64,000 nt of DNA. It comes from Serilophus lunatus (taxonomy: Eukaryota > Chordata > Aves > Passeriformes > Eurylaimidae). Positions 1 to 12,008 of the stretch are shown here, in pieces. Location of the stretch: assembly GCA_013399895.1 (NCBI GenBank), contig VXBA01001116.1, positions 756,132-820,131 on the forward strand. Direction: 5' to 3'. The notes beneath the pieces are model-generated. The model made no database searches, was not told the origin of the DNA, and worked only from the letters and a program-made list of their open reading frames with translations. The translations under genes were made by a program, and so were the position numbers. Positions within the stretch are counted from its first letter, which is position 1. Each line of letters opens with the position of its first letter.

Positions 1-2929
1 CTTTCCAGGAAAGAGTTCTTCAGATGCTCCCCAGTAAGAAGTTGTGTTTGTTTTCTGTGGGTTACATCCCAGTGTCTTGGATGGTGCTTCCTACCACTGG
101 TGTAGAACTGTAAAAAATGGGGTCATTCACATTATTGTTAGTGATGGGCAGCAGTCACAGCCTCCAGAGATTTGGATCAGTTTGGACAAACATTGACAAA
201 TCTCGATTTTCTAAACTCTGGAGGGTCCTTTGACCACCTCTTAACACTCCATCCACCTTATTGCAAACTTCTAGGAAGGAGCTCTCAAAGTCTGTTTGTT
301 TTTATACTCTTTGTTTTTCCTCTGTGCCAGATAAGTCTGTGTTTCAGTGATGGGGCACTGGTGACAGGCATCTCTCTTTCAATGTCTTACACAGATACAG
401 GGCCCTTATCAGCCCTGAAGCTCCAATACACAACAAAGGAAAGTGCAGCAACAAAATAATGACGAAAATCTGATTTTGCTCACTTAACACTGTAGTTTGG
501 AAGAGCATGGGGAAAGCTGACTCCTTGTCTGCAGTGTACCAAGTGTAGTACAATGAATTCTTCTCTGCCTTCATTTAAGTGTCATATGAAGCACACATGG
601 AAGTTGCATATTGTTATATTTAAATATTTTGAAACACTATGTATTTTTATCTTTGTTTAGAGGCATTGGTAACTAGTCCTAAACCAGCTATTTTTCTGGT
701 TATTTTCCCTATGCATGCTTAAGAACTTTTAACAAGTTAAAATTCCTTTTTCCCCAGAGTGATGGGAACACTTTTACTTCTTTTATAACAAACTACATGT
801 GACTTAGAGCAGAATGTTGTCCTTTGTGATTTGATCTCTCTGACTGAGAAATCACTGAACATAAAGACTATCTTAATGACCCAATTTCAGAGTCTGCCTA
901 AGCTAAAAGAGGGTGAGATGCCAACAGCCACTTGCCATGTTGCTCAGGCAGCTTCAGATTGTTCTGGGGATGTAATTTCCACTTACTATATATTCAAAAG
1001 GTTTCCATCCCACCTGATTTCAGGAAGAGATTTCTTGTGAATGTCAGAAATTTAACTCATACCATTTCTTCATTTGGAAGGCATAACACAGTGTAACTAT
1101 TAATAATTACCAGTCAGATTCCTGACTATATTTTTATCACTGGAATGTTGGACCTGGAAATAGCCACACAGGCACACATGCATACGCACTAGGCTCCCAA
1201 AGAAAATATTTTCAGAAGAAAGCAGTATCCATAAAATTTGAAGTGCTAATTCACTGAGTTTAGATGATGAAGTGAATAATTAGCAGCCTTCTACTGAATA
1301 ATCTGGTTTGTAGATTATCAAATTTGTTGCCAGTGTTAAAATTTTCCCGTCCCCACAGTGGAGAATTTAAAAGCCTGGACCAAATAAACCAGCTAATATC
1401 TCATCAAAATTATCTGTGATTCCTCTACTTTCCCATTGGGCTGCAATTGTTTACTAAATCCTTTAGCAGTAGAAACATGTGGACATTTGAAATATACACT
1501 CCATTCAGTCTAAATACCTGGTAAATATTCCTCTCTAAAACCAAAAGAAAGCACAACAAATAGCTGTTTAAAATAACTCCAGAAAACAAAAATCTTACAA
1601 AAATATCTCTGTTATCAGTCATGGACTAATATCTGATTAATGCCCAAAATAATTTATGTTTTCAGGAAAAAAAGGGTACTATTTTCACTACAGATTTTTC
1701 CCTGCAATATTTTTTTTCCTTTTCTTTTGCAAAAAATAGTGACATTTAGTGGTACTTAATAAGGCAAGGGATGGATGCACTGATTTATTCAGTGTTGCCC
1801 TCCAAGAAACAGTCTTTCAAATCACTGGGTGAAAGAAAAATGAAGAAAATATAAATCCTGTGTTCAAACAGAGCAATAATTTTGCAAGCCACCAGAAGGT
1901 GCTTTTAGATTTGTAGGTACCTGAGAAACAGGTGGGCCCAAGTGACGCTTCTCCTGTTAATAATCTACTGCCCTCTGAGCAATCCCCCAGGCTGTCACAT
2001 CCTATTTTTGTGACCTTTTTTGGGGAGATGCAACTGGTTAGGCATAGACTGGGCTAGGCTTATTAGTCAAAGGTTTATGCAAAACTTCTGGTTTTGGGTG
2101 CTCTCCTCTGGCTCTTTTCTGTGGGAAAAGTTTGAGACAGAGGGTAGGCTCTCCTCCTCCTGTTTTTCTGGGATCACTTTAATTGCAAGCACTCCTGAGT
2201 TCAGAGGCAGAGACTTGGAACAGGAAATTGTAGCTGGACTGGCAGAGTCACAGCCACATTCTGGCACCTTGTCTATACATATGTGCTGGAGAAAGGCATA
2301 CCTTTGAAGATGAACTCCATGTGCTATTTTAGAATGTTTATACATGAAAAAACCCGGTTTCAACACCGGCTTTGGTACCTCTCAAATAAACGAGACAAGA
2401 AAGTAAAACACTACTGTTTCACAGGCTGACTAATCTGATCCTGATTCCAGGCTCTGCAATATATTTATAATACTTCACAACATGTGGTGTCTAGAGGAAA
2501 TGCTACCTTCTTTCAGCAGTCTGGGAAATGTGTTGTGAGACAGTCTAATGACAGGAATGATTCGAGGGGTTTCTCTGGTTTGCTCCTGGCACAGGAGTAA
2601 TCTGGACACAAGTGGTTTTAAACAGCATTTTCAAAACTTTCCATGAGATAATGGTGATTCTTACGTGGCTCACTTCAAAGCAAAAACAGATATCTCTGTC
2701 CTCTCCTGCACATCTGAAGGCACCACACCTTGCAGCTGGACATTATTTCTTTCACTGTGCACCCCACGCAGAGTTAGGTGGAATAATTTATCTTTAAAAT
2801 TCAAAATGGAACTATGAGAATTGTAAGGGTTTTGAACAAAGCTGTGCTTGCAAATAAACAGGTGCAATCTTTCTGTCTATTGGTCCCTCCTGTGCTGGCT
2901 GGGGGAGGCAGTGGCTGTACCAGCACGCA
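1..2929. other. Unique AT-rich noncoding stretch
   Basis: I see no gene, RNA or transposon here. All open frames are under 100 codons, lie on both strands and resemble no family I know. CpG dinucleotides are rare, about one per 270 bases by eye, as in bulk methylated vertebrate DNA. The stretch could be intergenic or intronic. Confidence 0.6.
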
Positions 2930-2945
2930 ACAAAAACCATCACAG

Positions 2946-3583
2946 CCGGGTTAAATGCTGTTGTCTGACCACTGAACTCACGTAAAGGCGTTTTGGCGGT
3001 GGCTTCCACTGGCTGGCTCCGTTATAATCAGAGTTTGCTAGCGCTGCTGGCAGTGCATTGTCTATTTTTATGCCCCTGGTTTCCTTGCTGGAATGCCTGA
3101 AAGGTGTCAGCATGTTGTTCTGACCCGTCACCGCCTCGCGAAGGTGAGGCGTTGATGGATCGTAAGCTGGGGCCGCTCTTATAACAGGAGTCATATGGCT
3201 TGAGATGCCTGAGACCACTGCTGGGAAAAGTGGGCAGAGATGAGCTGGTCATGGGGCATCTGGGGTAGGAAAAGTAAAGAAAGGACCGTTTGCAGGAAAT
3301 ATTTTAAGCCTGCTAATTGCTTGGCGACCTGCAGCAGGCTTCCACTCGGCTACGGGTTTGGAATGCTCCAAGGCACATTCTGTTTCGGTACCTTTGGCTC
3401 TCCTGAGAGCTCCACTGATCACCTGAAGTGTAAAGTGTTGGTTTGTTAACTCACACACTTCACATTTCCACCAACACCGAAATAAAACGGGGGTGGGGAA
3501 GGCAGGGTTTGAGCTGAATCCCTTTGTAGAGACCGGCAGATACTTTTGGAATGCACACGGGGTGCCAGGGACGGCAAGCTGGG
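2946..3583. promoter_or_regulatory. CpG-retaining GC-elevated element, candidate regulatory island
   Basis: I count about 23 CpG dinucleotides in roughly 640 bases. The preceding 2.9 kb holds about 11. The densest cluster is near 3125-3175 (cccgtcaccgcctcgcgaag and following). Vertebrate DNA loses CpG where it is methylated in the germ line, so retention suggests an unmethylated or constrained segment such as an enhancer, an orphan CpG island or a distal promoter. No open frame inside it is convincing (the longest is 92 codons on the minus strand). I see no repeat signature. It is weaker than a classical CpG island, and function is inference. Confidence 0.4.
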
Positions 3584-3599
3584 AATGGTCTCTGGTCCT

Positions 3600-4836
3600 A
3601 CATTCTTGAAAAGCAGATCAACAACTCATGCCTTTTTTTTCAGAGTTACAGCCAAAGCTGAATTCATTTGTGAGCAAAGAAGCAGACAAACTGGTTGCCC
3701 CTCTTTAGTTGGATGACCTTTGTGGTGTGCCTCAGGACTTTCTCATCCTGAGACCCAAATTAGGTGTTGTGGAACAACAGCCATGAAACACAACTACTAA
3801 AACTCACTGAACAGTGACAAGTTGCTGAATCTGATGTCCTGATGTCACAGGTGCTGTGTGATATAATGCTTTGCATAAACTCTGAATTTTGTGATGCTTT
3901 GATCTTCAAAATTCCCGTCCTAAATAATTCCTAGAACTCACTCCTCAGAAGAAAGGTGTTTCCAAATAGCTATATATTTTAGACAAACTTCCACAGAGAA
4001 AAAACAGACAGGCTTTGTTCAAATTAGCTACAAAATATATTAAATTAAACAAAAATAAAGAACTTTTATAAATCCAAATTCCCTATCCTGCAGCCCAGAT
4101 ACTAAATCTTTGTCAAAAATCATTACTAAGTTCATAACAACAAAATATGGATTAAATTTCCATTTTCTTCATTAAATAATTACAAAGGATATTACTGTAG
4201 TATCAAGAAGGGTCTTTCTCTAAGTCAGTGGATAATTCAATATGCAATCTCCATCAGTTCCTATGTTTGCACATTGCTTTGCCAAATGTCAAGGGAAAAG
4301 TGCCTGCTATTGTTTCTGAACACCACTTATAAAACAAGTTGCATGGATTTTGCTTTGTTTGAAGATAGAGTTCACTTACTGCTTTTGAGACTCAGAAGAG
4401 TTAACACACTAAACAAAATGTGTTGCTGAGACACAGGATGCACTACTTTCCCCCTTTCCCCTGTGTTCGCCTATTTTTTAATAAAGGAAACAAATCCATC
4501 AAATCCCAAAGATAATTAATCTGCAGAGAACAAATTAATTGAAAGACATTGACCATTTCTGCTTCCCCTCATCCTCCTCGGCCAGTAATATAACATGTGG
4601 TAGATCCTTTATCACCACACTTAATTGTTTATACTACAGAGTCAGCCTTCCTTGCTGGCATGGATAGTCTTGCCAAGTGGAATTATTAGGTCTGGTCTCC
4701 TGCCAGAGTTTACTCCAACTTCATTATTTAACCGTTTCTTTGTACAGAGCTAAGTTGTCATTGAAGCTGGCATGAGTCACTGCGCTACTTTTGTGCATAC
4801 ATTCACCAGGGCTGTGGGAACAAAATGAGGGCTCTT
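3600..4836. other. Unique noncoding stretch
   Basis: AT-rich sequence with no gene or repeat that I can identify. The part from about 4560 to 4800 is compositionally balanced and includes an AP-1/Maf-like TGAGTCA near 4774. It could be a conserved noncoding element, but nothing in one sequence can show that. Confidence 0.5.
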
Positions 4837-4861
4837 GCACACACACACTCACACACACACA
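4837..4861 (+). repeat. (CA)n microsatellite
   Basis: An imperfect CA dinucleotide run of about 12 units with one CT interruption, followed by a short AG run. Confidence 0.9.
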
Positions 4862-4869
4862 GAGAGATA

Positions 4870-7800
4870 TTACAATAAGAGGCTTCATTTCCTCTTCCAG
4901 TAAGTTAACAGTGTGTGGAAAGAGAAGCTTGGAAAACCATGTGTGAAGATCACAAAGGGCTCAGGACTCACGTTAAGAAAAATGTGGATTTTGCATTAGT
5001 ATTCTAAATTACTTGCAAGTTCTTCCTGGGAAGGTCACCCCCCTCGCTGGGAGCTTTGCTGTGGGGACTGGTCCCCACCAAGAGCACAGTGTGATGTATA
5101 CACACACAGACAAAACTATTTCTGGAGTAAAACAAGTTGTCTTTTGAAGAACACAGAAGTCTGCAGTCCACAGTCAAAACATGATCCTGGCTGTGTTGGT
5201 GCACTGCAGAAATCCCACAAAACTGCTGTGTTGAGCCATGCTCTGCTTTGTGGTCTCCGCAGAGGTTATGCAAGCGCTGGAGGGCACATGGCTTATCACA
5301 ATATTGAGTGAATGAAAGCTGCCCTAATCCCAGAGGAATCCTTTATATTTTTGAATTGACAGAAAGGATGAAAATTCTGATGGAAGGAAGGTATCCGTCG
5401 CCAGATGAATTTCAGCAAACAATTACTCATTAAGAACATAAAGGAAGACCTACCAGATGCATTGTGGAAGTGGATATGCAGAGTGCAGCAGCAGAATGAT
5501 TTCTCCTTCCTTCTTTCCCCAAACTTCACTGTTATTTCAAAAAGTAGGGGAATAAAAGTCCACCTGAACAACCAGAAGAAAAGAAAAATCTTTTTGCCAC
5601 TTCCTGCCTCCTTTCACGACCAAGATCTCTTATCTTCTTAACACTTCTCTTTAAATGACACTCATAAAAAGAAATATTTCATGGCTCAATGAAAGGGAAA
5701 AAGGTGGCCATTTCAAGCTAGTGGAGCTTCAAAATATAAAAGGAACATTTTGAATTTTTTATAGAAGCAAGGAGGAATGTCTGAGGAAGACAGACAGGGA
5801 TGACTGAAGCAAAGGAAACCAGGAATTCCTGCCTTCTCCATGTGCCTCTGATCTCTGGGGTCTTCAGTGTGTGACTTGGTTCTTGTTCCTTGGTTCCCCT
5901 CCCTTTAAAATATCAATTTTACATATAAGTAAAACCTGTGCAAGGCAAATAATTAGGTGATGAAGAACAACTCGTTATCGAATTCTTGTAAGGTGGCCTC
6001 ATTATCCTGTTGTAGGACGGTTGATTTACATCAAGACAATTAAATAGCCACAAGATGGCTATTATTGGTCATAACTTGGGCATTTTCCTAGCCAGGATTT
6101 CAAGACTGGGTCCAGGAAGAGCTGTGTGGTTGCCTGAAGGCTGGTAAGGCAAGCACAGGAACTTGTGCAAGCGTCAAGGCTCCATAAGTCTGGCAGAAGA
6201 ACGAAGAAATATGTCAGTACTGCTGATTCTCCCTCTATGAATCACTAAAGCTACTGAGAACAGGAACAACTGGAGGCTGAAGATTTCCTCAGACATTGTT
6301 TGGGGTCATGCACAACGGGGAAAAGCTGATCCCTTACAAATGCTGACCCTATTTAAAATCTGGTAGGTGCTCTGGGGCAAACATTTAAGCCGTAAATAAG
6401 GGGTTTGACTACAAAATAAACATTTTAAAAACGCATGATAACTTGTGACAGAATGTTCTCCTACAGCTGAATGTGCCATTGCATTTGAGGCCCTTGGGAC
6501 TGTGGAGCAACTCAGCCTCAGATTGTATGGGAAGGGTGAAGGAGGGGGAAGCTGAAGGACCTCACTTTCAGAACTCTTATGTAGGCAGCAAACTGAGACT
6601 TAAATTTTCTGAACCACCGCTTATCCTTGAAGCAATTAGCCCTTGCTCCACAGCTGCCTGCACCCTGTCACCCTTCCAGTCAGATATAAACATTACATTG
6701 TGCCATTCTTCAATTTCTACACAAGGCTACTTCTGAGAGCTTATTTTGAAAAGATTCTTAAGATACCTCTCGCCCTTGCCTCATCTATTCTATTTATCTT
6801 GCAACACCTCTTTTCCTTCTCTCTGTCTCCTTCTTTTCCTTCCTAACACTGACCCAACTCAGAAAACACTATTTTCCTTAACTTTCCACCTTTTCTTTCC
6901 ATTCTTACCACCAAATTTTATACCCTGTCTCTGTGGATGTAATGTCCCAAATTGTTTAGGACCAGAGAGCAAAGGACCATATTTACACCCCCCTTATCTC
7001 ACCTGTTAAGGGGGCTAAGCTCCATGACATTCCCAGAAAGGTTAGGCTTGTTCCAAAACACTGGAAAAAAAAATGGACAGGTAGCAAGGCAGACACTGTC
7101 TCTTGTCTTTACAAGTCTTATCCAGGATCCTTGCTTGGATCCATCCTGGGGCAAGGGGGGAGCCTGGAGAAGGTTCCTCCAGCCCCACGTGTCTTGCTGG
7201 CAGATGGCAGCCAATGTTGGTGGAGGAGAGCATGATTTCCTCCTCCCTCCCTTGCCATTAATCTCTTCTGGAAGTTGTGGTTACAGCTTGTTGCTGCTGC
7301 TGCTATCTTTGGTGAACCCAGGAAAAACGACAGCTGTTTCTTCAATGAGCTTTCCTGCCATCAAAGGAGTCTGGGAATCTGTTCCCAATTGTGGACTGGA
7401 AGAGGCTGCGCTCAACAGCTTCACCACTCCCATATTTTTTACTCCCTTTTAGAAGAAGGAGGTATCAAATAACTTTCCATTTTAAACCATCAGGAAAATT
7501 ACATATCCTCTCCTTCAAGCACATGACCTTGAAAATCACAGGGCAGGAGGCCTCAGGAACTGCTCTCGTGGCTGCCTAGATGCAGTTACTCCCTGCCTCG
7601 TGCCATGGTGCTGCCACAGCTTTGGAGCAGCACAGCACCCAACGCTCCTGCAACCAAACACCTTCAATTAAAAGCCCCCAGACACCTAAATTCCAGTTTG
7701 GGTGGAGTCGTCCTGGAGCACAGCCAGGCAAGAGCAGGCACACAATAAATAAAGGAAATTTAATTTTGAGAGGCTTAAACGTTTCACATTCAGGCAAATC

Positions 7801-7892
7801 AGGGTCTTTTTTGGATGCTGGTCCCCCAGAACACTCCTGCTAACTTCAGCTCAGCTCCTGCAAGGCTGGCAGTGTTGAAAAATCAGGGAAAG
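4870..7892. other. Unique noncoding stretch
   Basis: No gene recognised. The open frame at 6952-7452 (166 codons, plus strand) shows no family motif, and overlapping frames exist on the other strand. A pyrimidine-rich patch lies at about 6790-6845. An 8-bp perfect stem with a 5-base loop occurs at 6043-6063, and its centre contains CAAGATGGC, the core of a YY1 site. Confidence 0.5.
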
Positions 7893-7980
7893 GAATCCCA
7901 GAATCCTAGAATTGGTTTTGGGTTCCACCCCCTGCCATGGACAGGGACACCTTCCACTAGACCAGGTTTGTCTGAGCTTG
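7893..7980 (-). mobile_element. CR1 LINE 3'-end relic
   Basis: The segment reads as the reverse complement of the avian CR1 3' end: a degraded tail (tcccagaatcctagaattgg), then ccaccccctgccatgg and caccttccactagaccagg. CR1 copies are usually 5'-truncated and lack target-site duplications, as here. Divergence is clear, so this is an old copy. Confidence 0.85.
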
Positions 7981-7989
7981 AAGTTTGTC

Positions 7990-9930
7990 TCTTCAGTCAT
8001 GGAAATAACTGATTATATATGTCACCTTCTCTTATTTATCAATGTTAAAGGAAGGTCTCCAGTCATGGAGGGTTATTTATGTGGTTGTTTTTTTGTATCT
8101 TATCTCACTGGGTGCTTTGGCTGAGCCCAGGCACCACACTAAAGCATATTATCCCATCCCTGAAAACAAGAGAAACAGCTCTGTTTCAAGAGTATGACAG
8201 ATATGGTTGTGGTGCTACCACAACTCACTCCATTAACTATTTGAATAAGATCTTTTATTCTTGTATTCCCCTGTTTCTATTCAACTGCAATATCAGTTTC
8301 AGCAATGTCACAACATAATAACTATTAAAGCAATGAAATGCCTCTGTAAAAATATTTAGGACCTGATCCTTGAGCTCTTTAATGTGTAGTGACACTCTCT
8401 GTCCTTACAGATGGCTCCAATACTCTTCAGAAACAACATACAGGCATATTTTTTTTTCCCCCCTAAGAGTAATGAGTTGAAATTTTCCTCTTGTGCTGAG
8501 GAAGTCAAAGCTACAACCCAAAACTTGTTTAGGCAGGTCGTAGAAAAATGAGGTTTGAACTACAGGCAGAATAAATAGAACAAAAGTAAAACGACAGACA
8601 AGCTGTTTCAGTGGATTTCCCATGCTATTTGTTTACTTTTTTTTCAAGTTATATGCTCTGGCTGGTTTAAATATTCGTGGAAGTGGAGCACTTATAGCTG
8701 AGAGCTAATTCAAATACACTATGTATGCAGAAGGCTTGAGATCTGGCTCTGTGGTTATGTTTGACAATGTATAGCAGGTCATTGAGGTAGTTAACTCCAG
8801 ATCTGGGGTTAAAAACACTGAATTCCTCGTTTTGCTTTTAGTATTGTTGCTTGGAAGACACTTCTCCTTGGCTTGGATTTCCTAAAAAAGTACATGAGGA
8901 TGTCCCAAATTCTCTTTCTTCTCTAAGGATATACCATCATTTCCTTCCTAATCCAAGCATTAAATAAGATCTAATTTGAATGAGCTGAAATTTTTAGGGT
9001 TTTTTTAATGCATTTTTTATTCGTTTTATATGTGACTATGAGCCAACACCTGGAGCTGCAGTTTTATCATGGTGGTGCTGAAACAGAAGCTCCAGGTCTG
9101 TTCATATAACAGCTACATTTGAAACAGAACCAAGCCCAGTTTGGCAGAAAAACAAACTCAAGGAAAAGTTTAGGAAGTTTTGGACATTTGGAATTTTTTT
9201 TGCATGCTTGGATTTTTTGAAAGGCTGACCTCAAATCCCACTTTTGCCAAAGATGGATCTCTTTCAAGTATGTTATCCTTGCAATTTAGGAAATGCAGAT
9301 GAGTCTGTGTAAATGAAACTACATTAATGCCACGTGGGGGAAGGGGCTATTTTTTTTTCTCCCTGTTATGATCAACACAGAATTTCTGACCCATTGTTTT
9401 ATTCTTCCTGATTATTATTTTTTTAAAGATATAAATGTAAGTCTCATGGGTTAATTCTGTGATTCTGTGAAGGTACATGGTATCAAAACTACAAGACTGA
9501 AAATTCAGACTGAGATAAGAACTGAGGTTTTTTCAAATTCAGATTTTTTAATTCTTAGGGATGTTTTGTTTCCTTCTGTTACAGCTTATTGACACAGATT
9601 CCTCTTTAATCTTAGCTCTTCAGGCAGCATCCTGTTTCTAAAATTTACTTCAACCATTCACCCTGAAAAACAGCTTAGCTGCAACATCTTTATAGAGCAT
9701 ATCTTCTGAATCTCCTCACTCGACAGAAGTTATTTCTGAATTATTACCTTTTACCCCTCTGGGAAGATACTGTAGTCTGCAAAGAAAGCAGGTTTCCAGG
9801 GCATAAAAGAAAGTTGTCTTCTTTGTAGCTCTGCTGTTTGTATAGTATAGATATGAGCCTTTATTTAGGGCTCACCATTCTTTCCTGATATTTCCACACT
9901 ATGACAGTAAAAATGGAAGTTTTCTCTCTC
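7990..9930. other. Unique noncoding stretch
   Basis: AT-rich DNA without recognisable genes or repeats beyond short T-runs. Confidence 0.5.
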
Positions 9931-9937
9931 CATAACC

Positions 9938-10148
9938 CTTCCTCCCTCCCTCCCTTCATCCCTTCCTCCCTCCCTCCTGCCATCCCACTTAGTTTTCTTT
10001 TCCCTTTTTTCCCTTTTCCCCCTTTTTCCCCCCTTTTTTCCCTCTTTTTTTCCCTCTTTTTTTCCCTCTTTTTTCCTTTTTCCCTTCCCTTCCCTTCCCT
10101 TCCCTTCCCTTCCCTTCCCTTCCCTTCCCAAACCTTCCCAAACCTTCC
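9938..10148 (+). repeat. Polypyrimidine tract passing into (CCTTC)n pentamers
   Basis: The block begins with CCCT/CCTT-type repeats. From 9993 to 10129 it is pure pyrimidine for 137 bases, ending in about nine consecutive TTCCC units before the first AAA-containing variants at 10130. The minus strand is purine-only with regularly spaced GGG triplets (GGGAA)n. This satisfies the usual G-quadruplex pattern, and the tract could also form a triplex. It enters the assembly gap directly. Confidence 0.9.
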
Positions 10149-10979
10149 NNNNNNNNNNNNNNNNNNNNNNNNNNNNNNNNNNNNNNNNNNNNNNNNNNNN
10201 NNNNNNNNNNNNNNNNNNNNNNNNNNNNNNNNNNNNNNNNNNNNNNNNNNNNNNNNNNNNNNNNNNNNNNNNNNNNNNNNNNNNNNNNNNNNNNNNNNNN
10301 NNNNNNNNNNNNNNNNNNNNNNNNNNNNNNNNNNNNNNNNNNNNNNNNNNNNNNNNNNNNNNNNNNNNNNNNNNNNNNNNNNNNNNNNNNNNNNNNNNNN
10401 NNNNNNNNNNNNNNNNNNNNNNNNNNNNNNNNNNNNNNNNNNNNNNNNNNNNNNNNNNNNNNNNNNNNNNNNNNNNNNNNNNNNNNNNNNNNNNNNNNNN
10501 NNNNNNNNNNNNNNNNNNNNNNNNNNNNNNNNNNNNNNNNNNNNNNNNNNNNNNNNNNNNNNNNNNNNNNNNNNNNNNNNNNNNNNNNNNNNNNNNNNNN
10601 NNNNNNNNNNNNNNNNNNNNNNNNNNNNNNNNNNNNNNNNNNNNNNNNNNNNNNNNNNNNNNNNNNNNNNNNNNNNNNNNNNNNNNNNNNNNNNNNNNNN
10701 NNNNNNNNNNNNNNNNNNNNNNNNNNNNNNNNNNNNNNNNNNNNNNNNNNNNNNNNNNNNNNNNNNNNNNNNNNNNNNNNNNNNNNNNNNNNNNNNNNNN
10801 NNNNNNNNNNNNNNNNNNNNNNNNNNNNNNNNNNNNNNNNNNNNNNNNNNNNNNNNNNNNNNNNNNNNNNNNNNNNNNNNNNNNNNNNNNNNNNNNNNNN
10901 NNNNNNNNNNNNNNNNNNNNNNNNNNNNNNNNNNNNNNNNNNNNNNNNNNNNNNNNNNNNNNNNNNNNNNNNNNNNNNN
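10149..10979. other. Assembly gap (831 N)
   Basis: A run of 831 unknown bases flanked on both sides by the same pentamer array. The gap almost certainly hides more of that array. The true array length is unknown and may differ from the N count. Confidence 0.98.
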
Positions 10980-11200
10980 CCCAAACCTTCCCAAACCTTC
11001 CCTTCCCTTCCCAAACCTTCCCTTCCCAAACCTTCCCAAACCTTCCCAAACCTTCCCAAACCTTCCCTTCCCAAACCTTCCCAAACCTTCCCAAACCTTC
11101 CCTTCCCAAACCTTCCCTTCCCAAACCTTCCCAAACCTTCCCTTCCCTTCCCAAACCTTCCCTTCCCAAACCTTCCCTTCCCAAACCCTCCCTTCCCTTC
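10980..11200 (+). repeat. Two-pentamer satellite (CCTTC / CCAAA)
   Basis: From 10981 to 11200 the sequence divides into 44 pentamers in one unbroken register. Every unit is CCTTC or CCAAA except one CCCTC at 11186-11190. CCAAA units are never adjacent: each is separated by one to three CCTTC units, which gives an irregular mix of 10-, 15- and 20-base composite repeats. The minus strand (GGGAAGG, TTTGGG) also fits G-quadruplex spacing. Long open frames across this array are repeat artefacts. Confidence 0.95.
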
Positions 11201-11279
11201 TCTCTCTGTCTATCCCCGTCTCTCCTTTTCTGTCCCCTCTTTGTCTTGTGTCCCTTATTCTTTTTCTCTCTCTCTTTCA
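11201..11279 (+). repeat. Degenerate CT-rich flank of the satellite
   Basis: A pyrimidine-rich decay zone (tctctctgtctatccccgtc and similar) that closes the array before ordinary sequence resumes near 11280. Confidence 0.75.
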
Positions 11280-11940
11280 TCTACTCATTAACAAGAATAA
11301 AAGGTCACAGGAAAAAAAAAAAGAGTAAAAAGCAGAGAAACTCAAACACACTCCCCCTCCCCTCCCCAAATTACAGTACCACACCACACAGCTGAAACTT
11401 GAACCTGGTTAGGGAGAATATATAAACTTCGCAAGTCTAATAAGAAACAGATTTTGAGGGCTTTGTACTTAACAACTACAAGGAAATTGAATGGAAGAAA
11501 TATTCAAGCACAACACGAAGATTTCAGAAGCAATGTTAACTTGATCACATTTAAAAACCATTGTGTGATATATTATGATAAAAGTTGTGTTTATTAGTCA
11601 TGATTTAAGGTAAATATGCATTCTAAATCTGAGAGAACAATGGCTTTACTCACCAAACCTGCAGTATAGACCTTCATTACTATTTCCATGGATTTCAGTT
11701 GGCTGCTACTCATAATTTAAAAAACATTAGAAGATTGATTATCTATTTCCAATGTAATAAACTCAGATTAAAAGTGCATGAGAATGAAGCAAGACCAAGT
11801 GAATTATAACGTGAGAGGACCAACTTTTCAATTTCCATTTTAATTTAGAACTTATGTTACCTTGTGAGTTTCACCACACAATTTTACTTTCATGTTTGCA
11901 CAATTCTTTGGTTTTACCAGTAGCTCAGCAAAACAATTTT

Positions 11941-12008
11941 GGTACAGAACATTCTTTAAAGAAAGGAACAGAACATTTTTTAAAGGTACTGGACACTTTT
12001 TAAAGAAA
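11941..12008 (+). repeat. Short tandem repeat, three imperfect units of 20-24 bp
   Basis: Units at 11941-11964, 11965-11984 and 11985-12008 each run GG-A/T-AC..G-ACA-TT..TTTAAA, and the first and third also end in GAAA. The middle unit lacks the last four bases. This appears to be a small local duplication with no known family. Confidence 0.75.

Noticed and set aside
9861..11328. Open frames of 380-475 codons on both strands across the satellite
   Set aside because: They consist of translated pentamer repeats and the N gap. A pentamer array without stop codons is open in several frames by construction.
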